A stretch of 64,000 nucleotides of DNA. It comes from CBDFFW01 sp965246945. GTDB lineage: Bacteria > Pseudomonadota > Alphaproteobacteria > UBA11073. Positions 16,578 through 23,262 of this stretch are shown one piece after another (the stretch's first letter is position 1; each line of letters begins with the position of its first letter). The stretch spans positions 682,001 to 746,000 of the forward strand of contig CBDFFW010000001.1 in NCBI GenBank assembly GCA_965246945.1, given 5' to 3'. The notes beneath the pieces were generated by a model. The model worked only from the letters and a program-made list of their open reading frames with translations, was not told the DNA's origin and searched no databases. Position numbers and translations under genes: made by a program.

Positions 16578-18218
16578 TTAAGCGGCTTGTTGCTTATTGC
16601 TGAAATGTTTAAGCAAACGATCCAGATCATCGGGATTAAACGGTTTGGAAATATAATCATCCATGCCGTGTTCGATACAACGCACACGGTCTGCGGGTAA
16701 AGCGTGGGCGGTCATACCAATCACGGTAATAGGCGGCAAGTTGTTTTGCTTTTCCCGTTCGCGCAGCAAGCGTGTTACTTCAAAACCATCCATTTCCGGC
16801 ATTTGCACATCCATTAAAACCAGATCGAATTGAAAATTATCCAACTGTGCCAAGGCATCCTTACCATCATGGGCCACGCTAAATGTATAGCCGTAAATTT
16901 CTAAAAGTGTTGTTGCTACCAAAATATTTTCAGGGTTGTCCTCAACCAGCAAAATATTGAAATCAGGATGCGTTTGATTTGCTAAATATGCTGAATTATT
17001 CGCCTGCTGAGGTGATGAAGTAATTTCATTATATGTGCTTGGTAGAGAAAGTTTAATGGTAAAGCGTGAGCCCTGGCCATAAACGCTTTCAACGGAAATG
17101 GCGCCGCCCATGGCCTCAATCAGCATTGCACTAATCGACAGCCCAAGGCCAGTGCCACCATATTGGCGGTTGATGGAACTATCCGCCTGGGTGAATTTAT
17201 TGAAAATGCTTTTCAGATTGTCTTCGGCAATCCCCACGCCCGTATCTTGCACAGAAATTTCAATATCCCACAGATTGGTCGCCATGTTTTGCGCATGATT
17301 GACGGCAATCGAGACATGGCCCTTTTCCGTAAATTTAATGGCATTACCCACCAAATTCATCAGCACCTGGCGCAGACGCAACGGGTCCCCCACAAAAGTG
17401 GGGTGGCTGGCCGGCATGTTATCAATGCGCAAGACAATGCCTTTTTGTTTGGCCTGCAGATCATTGATGCTGATAATGTCATTCACAATTTCTTTTAAAT
17501 CAAATGGAATGCTTTCAAATTGCACGGCACCCACTTCCAATTTGGTTGCTTCCAGCAATGCATCGATTAGATCCATCAAATGTTTGGAACTGGTCTGCAT
17601 CACTTGCAAATACTCATTTTGTTTTTCAACCGGATGTTGCTTCAGTCTTAAAATATTAATCAAGCCAACAATCGCATTTAGCGGTGTCCGCAATTCATGG
17701 CTCATATTCGCCAGAAATTCAGATTTGGCGATATTCGCTGTCTCCGCATTTTCTTTGGCAATTCTTAAATCTTGCTGATTCTTTTTGAGAATATTTTCCA
17801 GCCGATTACGTTCGGTCATGTCATTGGTCACGGCGACCCAGCCGGTGACTTTACCATCTTTGTTAACCACGGGGTTGTAAATACATTGAATATAGCGCGT
17901 TTCGATCTTGTATTTAATTTCAAGTTCATATTCGACATGCTCGCCCTGCAACGCGCGTTCATAATAAGGGCGAATGGTTTCATCGCCGGCACTGCCCAAA
18001 ATTTCAGCAATGGTTTTGCCAATCACCTGGGCCGGTTCAAGCCCATGCAAAGCTGAATGCGCCTTGTTACTAAACAGAAAAACGCGATCAGCGTTACAGT
18101 AATTAATCGGAATCGCGGCTAAATCCAAAATAGATCGCAGCACCGATGCATCGCATAAATCCTGTTCAGAAAGATTATTTTTAAGCGATGATTTCCCAAA
18201 CTTGCGGGCTGAAAACAT
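16578..18218 (-). CDS. Hybrid sensor histidine kinase with PAS and receiver domains
   Basis: Soluble hybrid kinase, 546 residues, no membrane segments. A PAS domain spans about 25-140 (AIPINYCNADRVFLFSNKAH ... GKVTGWVAVTNDMTERNRLE). After a short coiled coil, the dimerisation/phosphoacceptor domain has SHELRTPLNAIVG with His174. The ATPase domain shows N292 (GNAIKFTEKG), DTGVGI and GGTGLGLSI. A receiver domain follows (LLVEDNPEN) with phosphoacceptor Asp470 in LVLMDVQMPEMDG. The start at 18218 has AAGGG eight bases upstream; longer in-frame starts lack one. No output gene or phosphotransfer partner is adjacent. It shares its architecture with the kinase at 32437. Confidence 0.9.
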   Translation of the reverse strand: MFSARKFGKSSLKNNLSEQDLCDASVLRSILDLAAIPINYCNADRVFLFSNKAHSALHGLEPAQVIGKTIAEILGSAGDETIRPYYERALQGEHVEYELEIKYKIETRYIQCIYNPVVNKDGKVTGWVAVTNDMTERNRLENILKKNQQDLRIAKENAETANIAKSEFLANMSHELRTPLNAIVGLINILRLKQHPVEKQNEYLQVMQTSSKHLMDLIDALLEATKLEVGAVQFESIPFDLKEIVNDIISINDLQAKQKGIVLRIDNMPASHPTFVGDPLRLRQVLMNLVGNAIKFTEKGHVSIAVNHAQNMATNLWDIEISVQDTGVGIAEDNLKSIFNKFTQADSSINRQYGGTGLGLSISAMLIEAMGGAISVESVYGQGSRFTIKLSLPSTYNEITSSPQQANNSAYLANQTHPDFNILLVEDNPENILVATTLLEIYGYTFSVAHDGKDALAQLDNFQFDLVLMDVQMPEMDGFEVTRLLREREKQNNLPPITVIGMTAHALPADRVRCIEHGMDDYISKPFNPDDLDRLLKHFSNKQQAA

Positions 18219-18409
18219 ATGATTTCCCTTACTGGCATATTTACCAAGCGTTTTAAGAGTAAATTGACAGTTAATCATAGAAGCATATAATCTCAAGCAT
18301 AAAGATTGTTTTGACCTAACTACTTGCAAGATAGTAGTTTAATGATTGCACTATAAAATATCATAAACGAATAATTAACCTTTATGTTCCAAGGTATAGC
18401 ATAATAAAA

Positions 18410-19603
18410 ATGTTAACTGAAACCGCCAACTATGACCCTTTTCAAGAGTTTGTAACCATCGATACAGGCAGCGGTGCATTATTGGCCGCTATTGCGCTGT
18501 TGAGAAGATTTAAAAAATCTGATCGAAATTTTACAATTCATTGTATTATCGACCCTTTATTCGCACCATATGGTCTAAAACCCGATGATTTGATTAAAAG
18601 GCGATTGGTTGGCGCGATCCAATATGCAGATTATAACATATCATTGCAGAGCATTAAGATTATTGCTTGTAACACAGCCAGTCAATTTAAAGATGATGTT
18701 AGGGCTTATTTGGATTTAACATTAGGTAAAACAATAAGTATTATTGATCCAACTATTGATGAACTTAGGCGCTTAGGTAAGTTGCGTGCAAGAAGTGCTG
18801 AACAACTTTTAAAAACTGGAATTGAATTACAACCTTTGTGTATTGCTATTTTTGCAACAAAAAGCACTACTGATCGCGAATATATTTTGAATAGAGCAAA
18901 GTCTGCTGTGCCTTGCGCTGAAGTCACAGGTGTGGCTTGTCTTCATTTAGCAACTTTGATTGATAATGGTGGTATTATTCCTATTATGGATAATGTTAGT
19001 CATGAAGAAGTGGTAAAAGCACGGAAGAGGACTGCTAAGGATTTAGCGTCTTTACTAAAAGCAAGCCATCCTATGTCATTGCTTGAGTTAGTAAAAGATG
19101 AAAATTCAGACTATTTGCCCTTAATAACAGCGGATGTGGAACGTAACGTATCTGGTTATATCCATCCCAAAAATGGTCCATCTATTCCACAAGGTGCTCA
19201 AGTAGTTGCAGTATTGGCATGCACACATTTCCCCAAAGTCGCTGAAGCATTTTCCAATTCGTTTGAACGTCATGGTGGCATTAAGCCTTGGATTTTAAAT
19301 CAGCATGAATTGGTATCAGCGGCTACATTGAAGATGGTTGGCAAAAGGGGCTTGAAAATGGTGGGATCTGATCAACCGCGAATTATCATCCACACAACAG
19401 GCACTGCCGTACAGGCAAGAACTATGCTAGAAAATCTGTTGATTGATGATATGAGAAAACACGACAATGCCATTGTTGATATTAGAGATGTAGAGGTAAG
19501 AGAAATTGAAATTCCTGAGATGCCTTTAGCAGATTTTGGTTCAAGAGCATTAGAAGAACATAAAAAACGGCAAAACTCTATTTGGTCTCCAGGAGGACCA
19601 TAG
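18410..19603 (+). CDS. Divergent glutamate-racemase-like protein
   Basis: Asp/Glu racemase superfamily protein, 397 residues, against about 270 for MurI. Both catalytic-cysteine motifs are intact: IACNTAS with Cys87 and VLACTHFP with Cys271. FVTIDTGSGALLAAIALL near residue 15 corresponds to the MurI FDSGxGG segment, and PYG, FATKSTTDREY and TTGTA also align. The extra length is mainly between residues about 200-260 and at the C-terminus. It may supply D-glutamate for peptidoglycan, which fits with murF and mraY just downstream, but a different amino-acid racemase is possible. By eye it is clearly more AT-rich than its neighbours and has no obvious ribosome-binding site, which hints at foreign origin. 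It ends 5 bp from the 3' end of tRNA-Gln. Confidence 0.7.
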   Translation: MLTETANYDPFQEFVTIDTGSGALLAAIALLRRFKKSDRNFTIHCIIDPLFAPYGLKPDDLIKRRLVGAIQYADYNISLQSIKIIACNTASQFKDDVRAYLDLTLGKTISIIDPTIDELRRLGKLRARSAEQLLKTGIELQPLCIAIFATKSTTDREYILNRAKSAVPCAEVTGVACLHLATLIDNGGIIPIMDNVSHEEVVKARKRTAKDLASLLKASHPMSLLELVKDENSDYLPLITADVERNVSGYIHPKNGPSIPQGAQVVAVLACTHFPKVAEAFSNSFERHGGIKPWILNQHELVSAATLKMVGKRGLKMVGSDQPRIIIHTTGTAVQARTMLENLLIDDMRKHDNAIVDIRDVEVREIEIPEMPLADFGSRALEEHKKRQNSIWSPGGP

Positions 19604-19608
19604 ATGGT

Positions 19609-19682
19609 TGGCTGGGGTACCAGGATTCGAACCTGGGATGGCGATACCAAAAACCGCTGCCTTACCGCTTGGCGATACCCCA
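19609..19682 (-). tRNA. tRNA-Gln (UUG)
   Basis: Minus-strand cloverleaf of 74 nt with encoded CCA. The acceptor TGGGGTA pairs with TACCCCA, the T-arm is CCAGGTTCGAATCCTGG, and the anticodon loop TTTTGGT gives anticodon TTG. Discriminator base is G, as in bacterial tRNA-Gln. Confidence 0.96.
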
Positions 19683-19788
19683 ACAACTGCTAACCAAATA
19701 AGCAAGCTCACAATCGTTTGGCAAATTATTTGATGGGCTAAGCACAATTTCACGTGATTGCCGCATTAATCGGGCGTAAATTCTAGGC

Positions 19789-21177
19789 ATGGCCGCACCG
19801 CTTTGGGATTCGAATGATTTGATTGTGGCATTGGGCGTTAACATCCCAATCGGCCTGCAAGCCAAAGGCGTTTCGATTGATACGCGCACATTAAAACCTG
19901 GTGATTTATTCATTGCCCTACCCGGCGATCAAGCCGATGGCCATCAATTTGCTGCCGAGGCAATCCGGCAAGGCGCGGCAGCGGTTATTGTCAGCCAACC
20001 AGTGGCGGGTGATCCCCATAAACAGATTGTGGTGGCCGATACGGCGCAGGCACTTAATCAATTGGGGGCTTATGCCCGCGATCGCTCAGCCGCCCAGCGG
20101 ATTGCGATTACCGGTTCGGTGGGTAAAACCACCACCAAGGAATTAATGGCCTTGGCTTTGGCACCATTTGGGGCCGTGCATAAAAATAGTGGTAATTTCA
20201 ATAATCATTATGGCTTGCCATTAACCCTGGCGCATTTACCGGCCAAGGCCGATTTTGCTGTGCTGGAACTGGGGATGAGCGCGGCGGGCGAGCTGGCTTT
20301 GCTCAGCGCCATGGCGCAGCCCGATATTGCCATCGTCACCAATGTGGCGGCCGCGCATTTGGAATTTTTTAAAAATGTGAAAGCGATTGCCGCCGCCAAA
20401 GCGGAAATTTTCTCAGGATTGCTGCCAGACGGCATTGCCATCTATCCGAATGATAGCGAATACACGGAAATTTTGGGCGAGGCCGCGGCAGAAGTGGGCG
20501 CAGAAATATTAACCTTTGCTAAACAGGACCGGCAGGCGGAGGCCTGTTTGTTGTCTGTAAAGCCAACACCCGATGGCCAGCTTGTCGAAGCGATGGTAAT
20601 GGGGCAAAAACTGGTATTTGCGTTGCAAGTGCCAGGCGTGCATGTAGCCTTGAATTGCCTGCCGGTGTTATTGGCGGTGCATGAATTGGGCTTTGATTTG
20701 GAAATCGCCGCGCAAGCCTTGGAAAATTTTACAGCGCTAAGCGGGCGCGGGGCCAAACAGCGGTTGCCTTGGCCAGGCGGTGCGCTGACACTAATAGATG
20801 AAAGTTATAACGCGTCGCCTGCAGCCATGGTCGCCACCATCGGCACGCTCGGTCAGCAATCTGGCCGTAAAGTTGCGGTGCTTGGCGATATGCTGGAATT
20901 GGGCCCAACAGCGCCGCAATTGCATGCGGCGCTGGCGCAGGATTGCGTGCAGGCGAAGCTGGATAAAGTATATGCTTGCGGGCCGAATATGCAGCATTTG
21001 TTTGATGCGCTGCCGCCAGCGTTGCAGGGGCTTTGGTGCGCGGATAGCACAACCTTGGCGGCAGCCTTACCTGCGCATTTGCAAGCCGGTGATTTGGTGA
21101 TGGTGAAAGGCTCGCTTGGTAGCCAGATGAAAAAGGTGGTGGAAGCGCTCGTCATCCCGACGCAAGTCGGGATCTAG
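19789..21177 (+). CDS. murF: UDP-MurNAc-tripeptide D-Ala-D-Ala ligase MurF
   Basis: Adds D-Ala-D-Ala to the UDP-MurNAc tripeptide in the cytoplasm, the last soluble step of the peptidoglycan precursor. 462 residues. The N-terminal substrate domain has GVSIDTRTLKPGDLFIALPG, the ATP loop is ITGSVGKTTTKEL, and the central domain shows NFNNHYGLPLTL and ELGMSAAGE. The C-terminal domain carries IDESYNASPAAMVA and VLGDMLELG. The last eight residues (VIPTQVGI) and the stop codon come from a family B palindrome starting at 21150, so the natural C-terminus was replaced or extended. mraY follows 129 nt downstream, the normal murF-mraY order, but murE upstream and murD downstream are absent. Confidence 0.95.
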   Translation: MAAPLWDSNDLIVALGVNIPIGLQAKGVSIDTRTLKPGDLFIALPGDQADGHQFAAEAIRQGAAAVIVSQPVAGDPHKQIVVADTAQALNQLGAYARDRSAAQRIAITGSVGKTTTKELMALALAPFGAVHKNSGNFNNHYGLPLTLAHLPAKADFAVLELGMSAAGELALLSAMAQPDIAIVTNVAAAHLEFFKNVKAIAAAKAEIFSGLLPDGIAIYPNDSEYTEILGEAAAEVGAEILTFAKQDRQAEACLLSVKPTPDGQLVEAMVMGQKLVFALQVPGVHVALNCLPVLLAVHELGFDLEIAAQALENFTALSGRGAKQRLPWPGGALTLIDESYNASPAAMVATIGTLGQQSGRKVAVLGDMLELGPTAPQLHAALAQDCVQAKLDKVYACGPNMQHLFDALPPALQGLWCADSTTLAAALPAHLQAGDLVMVKGSLGSQMKKVVEALVIPTQVGI

Positions 21178-21276
21178 TGATCCAATAAGCGCATTGCTCG
21201 ATAAAAAATTAATTTGTATTACGCTAGCGCGTAATCATTTGTTTGCCACTGGATCCCGACTTGCGTCGGGATGACG
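21150..21276. repeat. Palindromic element, family B, copy 1 (murF stop, mraY leader)
   Basis: Inverted repeat with arms of about 30 nt: CGTCATCCCGACGCAAGTCG on the left (21150 on) and its complement CGACTTGCGTCGGGATGACG on the right (to 21276), separated by about 67 bp. The left arm contains the murF stop TAG (21175-21177). The right arm contains an ATG that falsely extends mraY upstream. Confidence 0.9.
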
Positions 21277-21306
21277 GAATCAATCGAATCGCGCAAACTG
21301 GCATAC

Positions 21307-22392
21307 ATGTTTTACCATCTATTGGTGCCCTTGGCGGGTGAGGCCAGTTTTCTGAATTTATTTCGTTATATTACGTTTCGGGCGGGCGGCGCATTGCTCA
21401 CCGCGTTGCTGATTTGTTTATGGATCGGACCGCCGGTGATCAATTGGTTGAAGCGTCAGCAACCAGATGGCCAGCCTATTCGCAGCGACGGGCCGGAAAG
21501 CCATTTTAGCAAAAAAGGCACGCCAACCATGGGCGGCCTTATGATTTTACTCAGCATTATCATTACCACTTTGCTGTGGAGCGATTGGGGCAACGCCTAT
21601 GTGTGGGTGGTGCTGGCGGTTACCTTGGCATTTGGTTTGCTGGGCGGGCTTGATGATTATTTGAAACTCACGAAAAAAAACACAGCAGGCTTTTCGGCCA
21701 AATGGCGGTTGGGTTTGGGGGCGTTGGCTAGCGGGGCGGCGGCCTATGCCATCGCCACAATATCACCGCCAGAATTGGCCAATCAACTGGCAGTGCCGAT
21801 GCTAAAAACCTTCTTACTGGATCTGGGTATCCTGTTTATCCCATTTGGCATCTGCGTGATTATGGGGGCGGCCAATGCCGTGAATTTCACCGATGGTTTG
21901 GATGGGTTGGTCAGCATGCCGCTGGTTACCACGGCGCTGAGTTTCGGGATCATTGTGTATGTGGTCGGCAATGCCAAATTTGCAGATTATTTGCAATTGC
22001 ACCCCGTGCCAGGGGCGGGGGAACTGGCCATTATCTGCACCGCTTTGGCGGGCGCGGTGCTGGGGTTTTTATGGTATAATGCGCCGCCCGCGCAGGTGTT
22101 TATGGGCGATACCGGATCATTATCTTTGGGCGCTGCGCTCGGCACCATGGCGTTGATTGTGAAGCATGAAATTGTGCTGGCGATTATCGGCGGGCTGTTT
22201 GTCGTGGAAACCTTATCGGTCATCATCCAGGTTGCCTCGTTTAAAGTAACTGGCAAACGCGTGTTTCTTATGGCGCCCATCCACCATCATTTCGAAAAAC
22301 GCGGTTGGCCGGAAACCAAAATTGTTATCCGCTTTTGGATTATCAGCTGCGTGCTCGCGCTGATCGGTTTGGCGACGTTGAAAATCAGATAA
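21307..22392 (+). CDS. mraY: Phospho-MurNAc-pentapeptide translocase MraY
   Basis: Integral membrane enzyme making lipid I by transferring phospho-MurNAc-pentapeptide to undecaprenyl phosphate. 361 residues from the ATG at 21307, giving the classical N-terminus MFYHLLVPL; an in-frame ATG 36 nt upstream lies in a repeat arm and is unlikely. About ten hydrophobic segments. Signature residues are GTPTMGG, GGLDDYLKL (aspartates of the active site), NAVNFTDGLDGL, MGDTGSLSLGAALG and APIHHHFEKRGWPETK. It follows murF, and a gene on the opposite strand begins 2 bp after its stop, so the usual downstream murD-ftsW genes are missing. Confidence 0.96.
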   Translation: MFYHLLVPLAGEASFLNLFRYITFRAGGALLTALLICLWIGPPVINWLKRQQPDGQPIRSDGPESHFSKKGTPTMGGLMILLSIIITTLLWSDWGNAYVWVVLAVTLAFGLLGGLDDYLKLTKKNTAGFSAKWRLGLGALASGAAAYAIATISPPELANQLAVPMLKTFLLDLGILFIPFGICVIMGAANAVNFTDGLDGLVSMPLVTTALSFGIIVYVVGNAKFADYLQLHPVPGAGELAIICTALAGAVLGFLWYNAPPAQVFMGDTGSLSLGAALGTMALIVKHEIVLAIIGGLFVVETLSVIIQVASFKVTGKRVFLMAPIHHHFEKRGWPETKIVIRFWIISCVLALIGLATLKIR

Positions 22393-22393
22393 T

Positions 22394-23083
22394 TTACTTG
22401 ATTTTTAGGGCTTGAGGTTTAGCTGGTAAATTCTTTTTCGCTATCTCGCCTGCTGTGTCCCATAAAACTTTTAACCTATCTTCAGCTGCTAATCTATTAT
22501 ATCGTTTGGCAGTAACCGTTCGGCCCATATGCCTTTTGATCCAATTACGGCTATCTGCATCATTGTCATAAACAGCTGTTTCAATTTGCAGCGCCAAATC
22601 GGCGTTCTTTCTGGCAACCACTGGCACTTGGGCAAAATGTACATAGTTAGCAAATTTAACAGCGGCAATAAGCGAAAACAGTCTAAATGGTGTTGATAAT
22701 GCGGCTTCACGTGCTTCCACCGAAAGTTCAGAATGATTATACAACTGAATTTCATTGGAATGACCTATAGCCTTACCAAGAACTGAATGACCGCTTTGCC
22801 TTGGATCATCTATAGTGGTATATTTCGGTTTCTCTAAAATTCCTCTTTGATCAAACAAATAATCGGTCGCTTTGCGGGTCGCCAGCATCATTTTTTCACG
22901 CAAGAATTTATCACGCGGGGCAGCACAGCAGGCATCATAGGCTTTGCCCAAATCTTCATTCAAAGCTAAATAACCAGCATCTTTGGTCATTCTCGTCAAA
23001 AACTCTTTGTCCGTAACATCATAAGTTTTCCCCGCCTTGGCAGCGTCAATCACTTGTCTTGAAAAATGGTGTATTTCGGACAT
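22394..23083 (-). CDS. Hypothetical protein, 229 aa
   Basis: I do not recognise this protein. It is soluble, has no signal peptide or membrane helix, and reads as mostly alpha-helical with many Lys, Ala and Asp residues. Segments such as RDKFLREKMMLATRKATDYL and the C-terminal KRYNRLAAEDRLKVLWDTAG suggest helical bundles. Two adjacent cysteines occur in DACCAAPRD. By eye the gene is more AT-rich than mraY and acnA around it. It sits convergent to mraY with a 1-bp gap, inside what is usually the cell-wall cluster, so it probably arrived by insertion or rearrangement. Confidence 0.6.
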   Translation of the reverse strand: MSEIHHFSRQVIDAAKAGKTYDVTDKEFLTRMTKDAGYLALNEDLGKAYDACCAAPRDKFLREKMMLATRKATDYLFDQRGILEKPKYTTIDDPRQSGHSVLGKAIGHSNEIQLYNHSELSVEAREAALSTPFRLFSLIAAVKFANYVHFAQVPVVARKNADLALQIETAVYDNDADSRNWIKRHMGRTVTAKRYNRLAAEDRLKVLWDTAGEIAKKNLPAKPQALKIK

Positions 23084-23202
23084 CGCCTATTCTATTTAGA
23101 TACTTTATAGAAACAATATTAAAGAAATCTGAAAGTTTATGTCAAATAGTTGCATTTAAGCTTTCAGCAATCATTTCCTGATATTGTCTGCTTTTCACAA
23201 GC

Positions 23203-23224
23203 GCTTAAGCACTTTACCTTAAGC
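23203..23224. promoter_or_regulatory. Inverted repeat upstream of acnA
   Basis: GCTTAAG, an 8-nt spacer, then CTTAAGC: a perfect 7-bp inverted repeat 38 nt before the acnA ATG. The size and position would suit a regulator operator, but no promoter is certain here. Chance occurrence in AT-rich intergenic DNA cannot be excluded. Confidence 0.3.
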
Positions 23225-23262
23225 ATAACAAACAGATTCGCTGCCACCAGGAGAACCCGAAA

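Noticed and set aside
18410..19690. Genomic island integrated at tRNA-Gln
   Set aside because: The racemase-like gene abuts the tRNA and is AT-rich, but there is no integrase and no repeated tRNA 3' end nearby.
21271..21306. mraY start at 21271
   Set aside because: That ATG is in the repeat arm and adds a non-conserved 12-residue extension; MFYHLLVPL from 21307 is the family N-terminus.
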